This document shows positions 1-6,637 of a stretch of 8,238 nucleotides of DNA, one piece after another. Positions within the stretch are counted from its first letter, which is position 1. The number at the start of each line of letters is the position of its first letter. The notes below the pieces were generated by a model, which was not told where the DNA came from, searched no databases, and worked only from the letters and a program-made list of their open reading frames with translations. The translations under genes were made by a program, and so were the position numbers. The stretch lies in NCBI GenBank assembly GCA_016781115.1, contig JADDQX010000045.1:1-8238 (forward strand). The letters are read 5' to 3'. Source of the stretch: Actinomycetota bacterium. Its GTDB lineage: Bacteria; Actinomycetota; CADDZG01; WHSQ01.

Positions 1-75
1 CCCCCGGGTACGGCTGCATCCGCCGCCCGGCCCCGCACCGGCTCGAAGAAGGCCAAGCGCCGCAAGAAGAGATAA
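1..75 (+). CDS. C-terminal end of an upstream protein, probably SecF (partial)
   Basis: The frame starting at base 1 is open and ends at TAA 73-75. It gives 24 residues that start Pro/Ala-rich and end in a strongly basic cluster (SKKAKRRKKR). A basic, disordered cytoplasmic tail is common at the end of actinobacterial SecF, the accessory membrane subunit of the Sec translocase, and secD-secF lie just upstream of apt and relA in mycobacteria. The assignment to SecF therefore comes from gene order and tail composition; no conserved domain is inside the window. The stop codon is 12 nt from the apt start, so the two genes are probably co-transcribed. A different membrane or nucleic-acid-binding protein with a basic tail cannot be excluded. 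Confidence 0.45.
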   Translation, partial: PPGTAASAARPRTGSKKAKRRKKR

Positions 76-87
76 GAAGAGGTAACG

Positions 88-621
88 ATGCCCTTCAACC
101 CAGATCACGAGTGGCTCAAGGAGCACATCAGAGACATCGAGGACTTCCCGAAGCCCGGGATCGTCTTCAAGGACATCACACCGCTGTTGGCGGACAAGAA
201 GGCGTTCACGTACACGATCGACGCTCTGGCCCACCACTACGACCGGGACGAGATCGACAAGGTGCTGGGGATCGAAGCGCGAGGGTTCATGGTCGCCGCG
301 CCTCTCGCCTACCGCTTCACCGCGGGGCTGATCCCGGTTCGGAAGAAGGGGAAGCTTCCCTGGCAGGTGGAGACGGAGACCTACGAGCTGGAGTACGGGA
401 CCGACGATCTCGAGATGCACCGGGACGCGATCCAGCCGGGGGAGCGGATCCTCATCGTCGACGACGTCCTCGCTACTGGAGGGACCGCCCTGGCCACCGC
501 GAAGCTGACGGAGCGCTGCGGTGGCAAGGTCGCCGGGATCGCAACCATCATGGAGCTCTCGTTCCTCGACGGGCGCGAGCGGCTCAGCAACTACGACTTC
601 CTCAGCCTGATCCGCTACTAG
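88..621 (+). CDS. apt: Adenine phosphoribosyltransferase
   Basis: This cytoplasmic type I phosphoribosyltransferase converts adenine and PRPP to AMP and pyrophosphate (purine salvage). The 177-residue product has the usual length. Visible landmarks are FPKPGIVFKDITPLL (residues 20-34), the ARGF segment (64-67), the flexible basic loop RKKGKLP (85-91) and the PRPP-binding motif VDDVLATGGTA (124-134). The C-terminal stretch FLDGRERLSNYD followed by LIRY matches family members. The ATG at 88 is preceded by a good Shine-Dalgarno sequence (GAGGT, 79-83) and lies 12 nt after the upstream stop, which suggests an operon with the preceding gene. All expected motifs are intact. The apt-relA neighbourhood is typical of Actinobacteria and links purine salvage to (p)ppGpp metabolism; many phosphoribosyltransferases are ppGpp targets, but nothing here shows that for this enzyme. 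Confidence 0.96.
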   Translation: MPFNPDHEWLKEHIRDIEDFPKPGIVFKDITPLLADKKAFTYTIDALAHHYDRDEIDKVLGIEARGFMVAAPLAYRFTAGLIPVRKKGKLPWQVETETYELEYGTDDLEMHRDAIQPGERILIVDDVLATGGTALATAKLTERCGGKVAGIATIMELSFLDGRERLSNYDFLSLIRY

Positions 622-653
622 GGACGCGGCGTACTTTCCCGACATTTCGGTTA

Positions 654-672
654 CCCCCTGGTTGAGCGGGGG
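654..672 (+). terminator. Possible weak terminator hairpin after apt
   Basis: A CCCCC block (654-658) can pair with GGGGG (668-672) around a 9-nt loop, 33 nt after the apt stop. The following bases (CCGGCTCTTTACT) hold only a short T run, so this is a poor intrinsic terminator. It directly precedes the promoter-like box at 682-687. It may be chance pairing in GC-rich DNA. Confidence 0.25.
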
Positions 673-681
673 CCGGCTCTT

Positions 682-687
682 TACTGT
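682..687 (+). promoter_or_regulatory. Candidate -10 box (TACTGT) of a leaderless promoter
   Basis: TACTGT fits the TANNNT pattern and ends 6 nt before the GTG at 694. Transcription would start at or next to that codon, giving a leaderless mRNA. It follows the word GCTCT, as do the boxes before relA and hisS. No convincing -35 box is seen: TTGAGC at 662-667 leaves only a 14-bp spacer. Confidence 0.4.
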
Positions 688-693
688 CGCAGA

Positions 694-968
694 GTGGAAG
701 CCGCACGTGCAGAGCGAAGGTCCTTGAAGTACATCCGCCTCGCGGCTTCCTAGCGGGTCAGCCCACGGCGATCGAACTCATCGTCCTCACGTTGCCGCAG
801 ATCGAGGAGGTGGTGGGGGAGACGCTTCCGCACAACGCGCGCTTCCCGTCCTGGTGGCGGAACGACGAGCGGAAGATGCACAGCCGCGCCTGGCTGACCG
901 CCGGTTGGAACGTCGGTCAGATGGCGGGGGACCGCGCCGAGGTCGAGTTCGTACGAGTCAAGGCTTGA
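694..968 (+). pseudogene. Small DUF7662-like protein gene, frameshifted near the N-terminus
   Basis: From about 732 to the TGA at 966-968 one frame encodes a conserved-looking segment: a FLAGQ stretch, LPQIEEVVG, then WWRNDE, HSRAWLTAGWNV and VEFVRV. I recognise this as the pattern of the small DUF7662 family (YDPL..YL, LTFAEIE..LG, AWWAND, ARAWL.AGW), whose function is unknown to me. That frame has no ATG, GTG or TTG upstream of TTG 792, which lies inside the domain. The expected N-terminus is in another frame: GTG 694 (or TTG 724 after GAAGG 716-720) reads to LKY at 724-732 and stops at TAG 751-753. Adding one base, for example G, between 732 and 733 would give KYDPPRGFLAGQ, joining both parts into about 91 residues. 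So the gene appears to carry a one-base deletion, or the sequence has an indel error. No slippery heptamer for programmed frameshifting is seen. It lies in the apt-relA gap, in the same direction. Confidence 0.6.
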
Positions 969-981
969 GCCGTGTCGCTCT

Positions 982-987
982 TAAGAT
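982..987 (+). promoter_or_regulatory. Candidate -10 box (TAAGAT) of a leaderless relA promoter
   Basis: TAAGAT lies 5 nt before the relA ATG at 993, the position expected of a -10 box when transcription begins at the start codon. There is no usable Shine-Dalgarno: the AGGT at 989-992 touches the ATG, too close to act as one. The surrounding 14-mer (977-990, GCTCTTAAGATGAG) recurs with one mismatch before hisS. This suggests relA has its own promoter rather than depending only on read-through from apt. Confidence 0.55.
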
Positions 988-992
988 GAGGT

Positions 993-3278
993 ATGGCTTC
1001 TCCCCCCGAGCCCGCGGTACGGGCAGACACCACACCGCCTGATCCGTCCCGCCGCGGCGTGAAGGCGGTCCTGAAGAAGGTCCGGCCCCCGCGCCAGCAG
1101 AGCGTTTCGGCTCTGGAGAACCTGCTTCGAGAGGTGCGGCGCCAGCGTCCCAAAGCCGACATCAAGTTCATCGAGCGCGCCTACGAGATGGCGGAGGCCG
1201 CGCACGACGGACAGATGCGCAAGTCCGGCGACCCGTACATCGTCCATCCGCTGGGCGTAGCCGGGATCGTCGCGCAGTTAGGGCTCGACGAGACGACGGT
1301 GGCCGCGGCCCTCTTGCACGACGCGGTCGAAGACACCGACGTGACTCTCACAGAGGTCGAAGCCGAGCTCGGATACGACGTTGCGGCGCTGATCGACGGG
1401 GTGACGAAGCTCGACAAGATCCGGTTCCGCTCCGCGGAGCAGACGCGGGCCGAGAACCTGCGCAAGATGATCATCGCCACCGCGAAGGACATCAGGGTCT
1501 TGTTGATCAAGATCTCCGACCGGTTGCACAACATGCGAACGATCGCACCGCTGCGTGCGGAGAAGCGGGAGCTGATCGCCCGCGAGACCCTCGAGATCTA
1601 CGCCCCGCTGGCGCACCGGCTCGGCATGTATGCGATCAAGTGGGAGCTCGAAGACCTGGCCTTCGCCACGTTGCACCCGAAGCGCTTCGAGGAGATAGAG
1701 GCGCTCGTCCAACAACGCCAGCCCGAGCGAGAGCGGCTGCTCGAAGAGGTCGTGAACCAGATCCAGGACAAGCTGCGGGACGTGAAGATCCGCTCCGAGG
1801 TCTCCGGCAGGCCGAAGCACCTCTACTCGATCTACGAGAAGATCGTGCTCGGCGGCAAGAACTTCGAGGACATCTTCGACCTCGTTGGCATGCGCGTCGT
1901 GGTGGATTCGGTGAAGGACTGCTACGCCGCCCTTGGTGCTATCCACACGCTCTTCACGCCCGTGCCGGGGCGCTTCAAGGACTACATCGCGATGCCCAAG
2001 TTCAACATGTATCAGTCACTTCACACCACCGTAATGGGACCGGGTGGACGCCCGATGGAGATCCAGATCCGGACCGAGGCCATGCACCGGGCGGCGGAGA
2101 CCGGCATCGCGGCTCACTGGCTCTACAAGGAGCAGCGCAAGGGCAAGGCCGGCGGCGAGGACATCGCCTGGCTCCAGCGGATGATGGACTGGCAGCGCGA
2201 GTCGATCGACCCGAAGGACTTCATGGAGTCCCTGAAGATCGATCTCTACGCGGATGAGGTCTTCGTCTTCACCCCGAAGGGCGACGTGCTGTCGCTGCCG
2301 CGCGGCGCGACCCCGCTGGACTTCGCGTACTCGATCCACACCGAGGTGGGGCACCGGACGGTCGGCGCCCGCGTGAACGGGCGGCTGGTCACCCTCGGCC
2401 ACGAGCTCGTCTCCGGAGATTCGGTCGAGATCATCACCTCGAAGGGGCCCGCCTCGCCCTCACGGGACTGGCTGCAAGTCGTCAAGACGCCGCGCGCGAG
2501 GAACAAGGTCAGGCAGTGGTTCGCGCGCGAGAGGCGCGAAGATGCGCTGGCACAGGGGCGCGATGCGTTGGTGAGCTCGATGCGCAAGCAGGGGCTTCCG
2601 GTCGACAAGATCTCGAAGAGCGATCTTCTTGGCCAGGTAGCGGAGCAGCTGAAGTACGTCGACGTCGACTCGATGTACGTCGCGATCGGCGAAGGTCATC
2701 TCTCGCCGCAGTCGGTCGCGACGCGCGTGATCCGGCTCTTCCAGCCGGAGCCTGTCGAGGAACCGGAGACGACGGAGGAGCCCGTACGCCGGCGTCCCAG
2801 CAGCCGGCGGGGGAAGGGCGTGATCGCGGAAGGCCTCGACGACCTGCTCGTGCGACTCGCCCTCTGCTGCACACCCGTTCCGGGCGACCCCATCGTCGGC
2901 TTCCTGACCCGTGGCCGCGGAGTTTCGGTGCACCGCCAGGACTGCCCCAACTCGAAAGCGCTGCAGGCGCAGGAGGAGGGCGGCCGGATGATCGATGTGT
3001 GGTGGGACGATCGGCAGCAGGGAACCTATGTCGCCACGATCCAGATCGAGGCGCTGGACCGCACGAAGCTGCTGCGCGACGTCTCGACCGCGATCTCCGA
3101 CCAAGGGCTGTCGATCGTCGCGTCGTCGACCCGCTCGGGCAAAGACGGGATCGCGACGCTCAGCTTCAGCTTCGAGCTCGCCGACCCGTCCCACCTCGAC
3201 CACATCATCCAGAGCATCCGGCGGATCGACTCCGTCTACGACGCGTACCGCGTGGTCCCCTCCAGCGCGCGCAACTGA
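993..3278 (+). CDS. relA: Bifunctional (p)ppGpp synthetase/hydrolase Rel
   Basis: A long-form RelA/SpoT homologue (761 residues, the usual range) that makes (p)ppGpp from ATP and GDP/GTP and hydrolyses it, controlling the stringent response at the ribosome. Domains in order: a disordered basic N-terminus (1-38); an HD hydrolase domain with H71, H85, the HD pair 109-110 and DRLHN (176-180), all intact, so hydrolysis is expected; a synthetase domain with GRPKHLYSIYEK (272-283), RFKD (327-330), YQSLHT (340-345) and EIQIRT (356-361); a TGS domain (about 423-483); a cysteine-containing zinc-finger-like region with CC (625-626), H647 and C651; and a C-terminal ACT domain (about 677-757). RFKD is the RxKD form typical of bifunctional Rel, in contrast to ExDD in synthetase-only RelA. 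ATG 993 is the first start after an in-frame TGA at 987-989 and fits a leaderless transcript. The stop is 10 nt before the PBP gene. Confidence 0.97.
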   Translation: MASPPEPAVRADTTPPDPSRRGVKAVLKKVRPPRQQSVSALENLLREVRRQRPKADIKFIERAYEMAEAAHDGQMRKSGDPYIVHPLGVAGIVAQLGLDETTVAAALLHDAVEDTDVTLTEVEAELGYDVAALIDGVTKLDKIRFRSAEQTRAENLRKMIIATAKDIRVLLIKISDRLHNMRTIAPLRAEKRELIARETLEIYAPLAHRLGMYAIKWELEDLAFATLHPKRFEEIEALVQQRQPERERLLEEVVNQIQDKLRDVKIRSEVSGRPKHLYSIYEKIVLGGKNFEDIFDLVGMRVVVDSVKDCYAALGAIHTLFTPVPGRFKDYIAMPKFNMYQSLHTTVMGPGGRPMEIQIRTEAMHRAAETGIAAHWLYKEQRKGKAGGEDIAWLQRMMDWQRESIDPKDFMESLKIDLYADEVFVFTPKGDVLSLPRGATPLDFAYSIHTEVGHRTVGARVNGRLVTLGHELVSGDSVEIITSKGPASPSRDWLQVVKTPRARNKVRQWFARERREDALAQGRDALVSSMRKQGLPVDKISKSDLLGQVAEQLKYVDVDSMYVAIGEGHLSPQSVATRVIRLFQPEPVEEPETTEEPVRRRPSSRRGKGVIAEGLDDLLVRLALCCTPVPGDPIVGFLTRGRGVSVHRQDCPNSKALQAQEEGGRMIDVWWDDRQQGTYVATIQIEALDRTKLLRDVSTAISDQGLSIVASSTRSGKDGIATLSFSFELADPSHLDHIIQSIRRIDSVYDAYRVVPSSARN

Positions 3279-3288
3279 GCAACCGGCT

Positions 3289-5067
3289 TTGAAGCCCCTC
3301 TCTTCGCTGTGTCTCATCGCGCTGCTGAGTGCGTCCGGATGCAGCTTGCTCGAACAAGAGCCACCGCTTGCCAGCGCGGGAGACGCGGCAGCCTCCTTCG
3401 CCGCGGCCTGGAACGAGCAGGACTTCACCGCGATGGATGCTCAGATCGCAGCGCCGACGTGGTCGAGCGTTCGGCTGAAGCGCCTCTTCGAGCGAGTGAG
3501 CGCACAGGGGCGCATCACGCGGATCGAGGTGGCGCTTCGAGGCGAGGTCACCGAACCGGATCGCGACGCGGTGGAAGAGCAGGCCACTCCGATCGCGGCC
3601 ACGGCCCCGTACGTCGTCACGTATTCGTCGACCGCGGCGGACGAGCCGGTTGCCTTCGAAGGCGTTCTCGAGCTGTCGCTCGGAGGCGTGGAGTCGGAGT
3701 CGTGGGAGGTGAGCTGGACCAAAGACCTGTTGTGGCCGGGCGTGGAGGGAGCCGCAGGTTTCTCCGTCGTCAACAGGTGGCTCCGAAGGGGCGCGATCCT
3801 GGACCGCTCGGGCCGGAAGCTCGCCGTGGGGCGACCCGGCTCCCGCAGATATCCTTACGGGAGCCTCGCAGGCGCGACCGTCGGTCACATCGGACGCTTC
3901 GAGGATGCACCGGGGGAAGAGCCGAACGCCGCTTCACCGGAGCCTGCAGAGGACGCGGAGTCGGCGATCACCGGCCCCGTCGCCGGAGACCTGGTGGGGG
4001 CGTCGGGTCTGGAGCTCGCGCTGGACGATCGTCTCGCGGGGGCGCCGACATCGAAGCTGCTCGTGGTCGACGCCGAAGGCGACGAGCTTCAGGTCGCGGG
4101 CCGCAGACGCGGGGAGCCAGGCCGCGACGTAAGGACGACGCTCGACGTCGACGTGCAGCGCGCTGCGGAGAGCGCGTACGGGACGACCACCGGTGGCGCC
4201 GTGGTGCTGGATCCCTCCACCGGAGACCTTCTCGCTGTGGTTTCGTCGTCCCCCTTCGATCCCGGGAACTATGTCGGCGCCGCCGGTGTAGATCCCTTCA
4301 ACCGCGCGCTGTCGGGGCTGTACCCGCCGGGCTCGTCGCTGAAGGTGATGACGGCTTCGGCCGCGCTCGAAGAGGAAGTGGTCACGGAGAACACGAAGCT
4401 GTCTGGACCCGCGGAATACCAGGGGGTCCGCAACTTCGAGTCCGGAGAGTTCGGCTCACTCGACTTCGCGAGCGCCTTGAAGTTCAGCGTCAACACGGCC
4501 TTCGCCCAGATCGCTCAGGATCTCGGGGCGGAGCGGCTGACGCGCTACGCCGGCGCATTCGGCTTCGACCGAGCGCCGGAGATGGCGCTCGCGGCCGCCA
4601 CCTCGTCCTTCCCGCTCCCCGAGGACGACTACGACCTGATGTGGGGCGCGATCGGCCAAGCCAGGGTTCTCGCCACGCCGCTTCAGATGGCGACCGTTGC
4701 AGCCACCGTGGCGAACGGTGGCCGCCGGATGGAGCCGCGCATCCTCGTCAGCGAGCCGAAGACGGGCCAGCCTGTGATCTCTCGTTCGACGGCGACGACC
4801 ATGACCAAGCTGATGGAGGGCGTGGTGGACGGCGGCACGGGAACGCGGGCCGCGATCCCGGAAGCCGAGGTCGCCGGCAAGACGGGAACCGCGGAGGTCG
4901 ACGTCGACGGCAAGAGGATGAACCACGCGTGGTTCGTCTCCTTCGCTCCCTCGTCGCGTCCGCAGGTGGCAGTTGCGCTCGTGTCGGAACTCGGAGGAGT
5001 CGGGGGTGAGGTCGCGGCGCCGCTGGCGGGACGGATCCTGTCGGCCGTCCTGCCGCTGGTCCGATGA
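3289..5067 (+). CDS. Class B penicillin-binding protein (transpeptidase), lipoprotein, MecA/PBP-lipoprotein type
   Basis: A peptidoglycan DD-transpeptidase acting outside the membrane, 592 residues. The start is taken as TTG 3289, 10 nt after the relA stop: it gives a short hydrophobic signal peptide ending in a lipobox (LLSASGC, Cys18), so the protein is probably lipid-anchored. The frame stays open further upstream only as a shadow of relA. Residues about 31-147 look like the NTF2-like MecA N-terminal domain (SFAAAWNEQDF). The dimerisation region begins near RGAILDRSG (167-175) and has an acidic low-complexity insert (about 206-226). The transpeptidase domain holds all three active-site motifs: SSLK (349-352, nucleophile Ser349), SVN (400-402) and KTG (531-533). 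Its length and lipobox resemble the mycobacterial penicillin-binding lipoprotein. It overlaps dtd by 4 nt (ATGA). No good Shine-Dalgarno precedes the TTG, so translation may be coupled to relA. Confidence 0.9.
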   Translation: MKPLSSLCLIALLSASGCSLLEQEPPLASAGDAAASFAAAWNEQDFTAMDAQIAAPTWSSVRLKRLFERVSAQGRITRIEVALRGEVTEPDRDAVEEQATPIAATAPYVVTYSSTAADEPVAFEGVLELSLGGVESESWEVSWTKDLLWPGVEGAAGFSVVNRWLRRGAILDRSGRKLAVGRPGSRRYPYGSLAGATVGHIGRFEDAPGEEPNAASPEPAEDAESAITGPVAGDLVGASGLELALDDRLAGAPTSKLLVVDAEGDELQVAGRRRGEPGRDVRTTLDVDVQRAAESAYGTTTGGAVVLDPSTGDLLAVVSSSPFDPGNYVGAAGVDPFNRALSGLYPPGSSLKVMTASAALEEEVVTENTKLSGPAEYQGVRNFESGEFGSLDFASALKFSVNTAFAQIAQDLGAERLTRYAGAFGFDRAPEMALAAATSSFPLPEDDYDLMWGAIGQARVLATPLQMATVAATVANGGRRMEPRILVSEPKTGQPVISRSTATTMTKLMEGVVDGGTGTRAAIPEAEVAGKTGTAEVDVDGKRMNHAWFVSFAPSSRPQVAVALVSELGGVGGEVAAPLAGRILSAVLPLVR

Positions 5068-5513
5068 GAGCGGTGGTGCAGCGGGTGACCGAGGCCAGCG
5101 TCACCGTCGACGCCGAGATGGTGGGCGCCATCGGAGCGGGCGCGATGATCCTCGTGGCGGTGGCTCCGGAGGACGGCGAGGACGAGGCGCGGTGGTTCGC
5201 GGACAAGGTGGCGAACCTCCGCATCTGGAACGACGACGAGGGAAAGATGAACCGGTCGTTGCTCGATACCGGCGGCGCCGCCCTCGTCGTCTCTCAATTC
5301 ACTCTCTATGGAGATGCGCGTAAGGGCCGCCGGCCGAGCTTCATAAGGGCCGCGCAGGGCCCCGCCGCCGAGGCCCTCTACGAGACGTGCGTCGCGGAGC
5401 TGGAGAAGGCGGGCGTGCCCTGTCAGACCGGGCGCTTCGGAGCGATGATGAAGGTGTCGCTGGTGAACGACGGCCCGGTGACGATCCTCCTCGACTCCAC
5501 GAAGGCCTTCTAG
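5064..5513 (+). CDS. dtd: D-aminoacyl-tRNA deacylase
   Basis: Removes D-amino acids (and glycine mischarged on tRNA-Ala) from tRNA, recycling tRNA in the cytoplasm. The 149 residues equal the family's typical length and show the paired active-site motifs of the homodimer: SQFTLYGD (77-84, with catalytic Thr80) and NDGPVT (135-140, the Gly-cisPro motif at 137-138). The N-terminal MRAVVQRV start and RFGAMMKVSLVNDGP are standard. The ATG at 5064 overlaps the PBP stop (ATGA), with no obvious Shine-Dalgarno, so expression probably relies on translational coupling to the PBP. The product is complete. It is the last plus-strand gene before the convergent transketolase pair. Confidence 0.96.
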   Translation: MRAVVQRVTEASVTVDAEMVGAIGAGAMILVAVAPEDGEDEARWFADKVANLRIWNDDEGKMNRSLLDTGGAALVVSQFTLYGDARKGRRPSFIRAAQGPAAEALYETCVAELEKAGVPCQTGRFGAMMKVSLVNDGPVTILLDSTKAF

Positions 5514-5519
5514 AGCAAG

Positions 5520-5677
5520 GCAAGGGGAGCGAGGCTCCGCAGCTACGCTCGCCGCCCCGTCGCTGCGGTCGGGCGCAGGACGCGAACGTCCTCGGTCCGC
5601 GCCGCCTTCGGCGGGGCGGGCACTGCGGATTGTTCGCTTACCTACGCCCGATCCTCGCTCCTCTTGCGCAGCGACGG
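5520..5677. other. Highly structured intergenic element between convergent genes
   Basis: This noncoding stretch lies between the dtd and transketolase C-half stop codons and is full of inverted repeats. GCAAGGGGAGCGAGG (5520-5534) pairs with CCTCGCTCCTCTTGC (5653-5667): 15 bp with one G-U. Inside lie CCGCAGC/GCTGCGG (5537-5543 with 5562-5568), TCGGGCG/CGCCCGA (5569-5575 with 5645-5651), the hairpin AGGACG-CGAA-CGTCCT (5577-5592) and a hairpin at 5595-5621 (12 pairs including one G-U, one G-G mismatch, TTC loop). An 11-bp perfect repeat (5557-5567 with 5667-5677) crosses the outer stem. The word AGCGA or its complement TCGCT occurs five times. No U tract follows on either strand, so it is not a canonical bidirectional terminator. 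It may be a dispersed palindromic repeat, a structured RNA or an atypical terminator; nothing in the sequence decides this. Confidence 0.6.
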
Positions 5678-6637
5678 CTAGTCCTTCAACACCCTCCGAG
5701 CGGCGTCCGCGATCGCTTGGGGAGTGAGGCCGTACTGCACCAGCAGCTCGTCGGGCTTGCCCGAGGTGGCGTAGGTGTCTCCGACGTTGACGAAGGCCAT
5801 CCGGGTCGCTCGTCTCTCCGCGGTCACCATCGCGACCGTGGCGCCGAGACCGCCGTACGCGAGGTGCTCCTCGGCGACCACGATGCCCCGGGTTTCGTTC
5901 GCGGCGGTTTCTATGGCGGCCACGTCGATCGGCTTCACGGTGTGCATGTCTAGGACCCGAGCTTCGACCCCTTCCTCGCGCAGGGCTTCGGCGGCGTCGA
6001 GCGCCATGGCGACCATGATCCCGCTGGCGATGATCGTGATGTCGTCGCCCTCTCTCAGCTGGTTCGCCCGACCGAGCTGCAGCGGGTCCTCGTCCCGGTA
6101 GATGACGGGGACCTTCGGCCGGCCGCAGCGCAGGAACGTAGGCCCCTCGCGTTCCAACATCGCGAACGTCGCGGCGCGCGTGCTCGCTCCATCCGCCGGC
6201 ACGACCACCGTGAACCCGGGCAGAGCGCAAGCCAGCGCGATGTCCTCGATGGCCATCTGCGACGGGCCGTCCTCGCCGATCGAGATACCCGCGTGCGTGC
6301 CGACGAGCTTCACGTTGAGGTTCGGGAACGCGACCGACATCCGTATCTGATCGAAGGCGTTCGACATCAGGAACGTGGAGAACGACGCCGCTACGGGGAT
6401 CTTTCCGGCGGCGGCCAGTCCCGAAGCGATCCCGACCATGTTCGATTCCGCGATCCCGGTGTTGAAGAACCGCTGGGGGAACCTGTCCATGAACGCGTTC
6501 GTGAAGGTCGAGTTGTTGACGTCTCCGTCGACCACGACGATCCGCTCGTCGCTTCCGGCCTCTGCCAGCGCCTCTCCGAACGCCTCTCTCGTCGCCGGCC
6601 CGATCTCGAAGTCGATCTTGCTCAGGCCAAAGCTCAT
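5678..6637 (-). CDS. tkt: Transketolase, C-terminal subunit (pyrimidine-binding and C-terminal domains)
   Basis: The second half of a split, thiamine-diphosphate-dependent transketolase (non-oxidative pentose phosphate pathway: two-carbon transfer between sugar phosphates), 319 residues. The pyrimidine-binding domain shows GIAESNMVG (61-69, with Glu64 as the cofactor-activating glutamate), the segment NAFDQIRM (93-100) and IGEDGPSQMAIED (120-132). The C-terminal domain holds VKPID (234-238) and a VAEEHLAYGG segment (254-263). GEDGPSQM is the variant of shorter transketolases such as vertebrate TKT; E. coli-type enzymes have GEDGPTHQ. The ATG at 6637 overlaps the TGA of the upstream half (ATGA), and GGAG lies 8-11 nt before it. 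The frame extends upstream to 6703, but that part overlaps the N-half gene and lacks family similarity. Alternative thiamine enzymes (DXS, pyruvate dehydrogenase E1 beta) fit the motifs less well; the exact sugar substrate is not proven. Confidence 0.93.
   Translation of the reverse strand: MSFGLSKIDFEIGPATREAFGEALAEAGSDERIVVVDGDVNNSTFTNAFMDRFPQRFFNTGIAESNMVGIASGLAAAGKIPVAASFSTFLMSNAFDQIRMSVAFPNLNVKLVGTHAGISIGEDGPSQMAIEDIALACALPGFTVVVPADGASTRAATFAMLEREGPTFLRCGRPKVPVIYRDEDPLQLGRANQLREGDDITIIASGIMVAMALDAAEALREEGVEARVLDMHTVKPIDVAAIETAANETRGIVVAEEHLAYGGLGATVAMVTAERRATRMAFVNVGDTYATSGKPDELLVQYGLTPQAIADAARRVLKD

Noticed and set aside
724..753. Programmed -1 frameshift joining the two parts of the DUF7662-like gene
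   Set aside because: There is no slippery X XXY YYZ heptamer near 724-735 and no clear downstream stimulator; a deletion or sequence error is simpler.
662..970. TTGAGC occurring at both 662-667 and 965-970 as a shared -35 box
   Set aside because: The spacers to the candidate -10 boxes are only 14 and 11 bp, too short for a normal -35/-10 pair, and hisS lacks the word.
854..1042. 62-codon plus-strand open frame after apt
   Set aside because: It overlaps the DUF7662-like frame and the relA start in a third frame; its sequence is Arg-rich and unrecognisable.
2995..3288. Upstream extension of the PBP reading frame
   Set aside because: It overlaps relA, is of low complexity (Ser, Arg, Thr), and would bury the lipoprotein signal. 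TTG 3289 fits both the gene boundary and the lipobox.
2460..3428. 322-codon minus-strand open frame opposite the end of relA
   Set aside because: Opposite-strand shadow of the Rel zinc-finger and ACT region; no ribosome binding site or family similarity.
3309..5009. 566-codon open frame on the plus strand
   Set aside because: It lies wholly within the PBP gene in another frame and is Arg-rich without motifs; the PBP frame carries all three active-site motifs.
5520..5667. Element 5520-5667 as a MITE with terminal inverted repeats
   Set aside because: The ends are inverted repeats, but no convincing target-site duplication is visible, and the interior pairs extensively in ways not typical of a simple transposon remnant. 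Left as an unclassified structured element.
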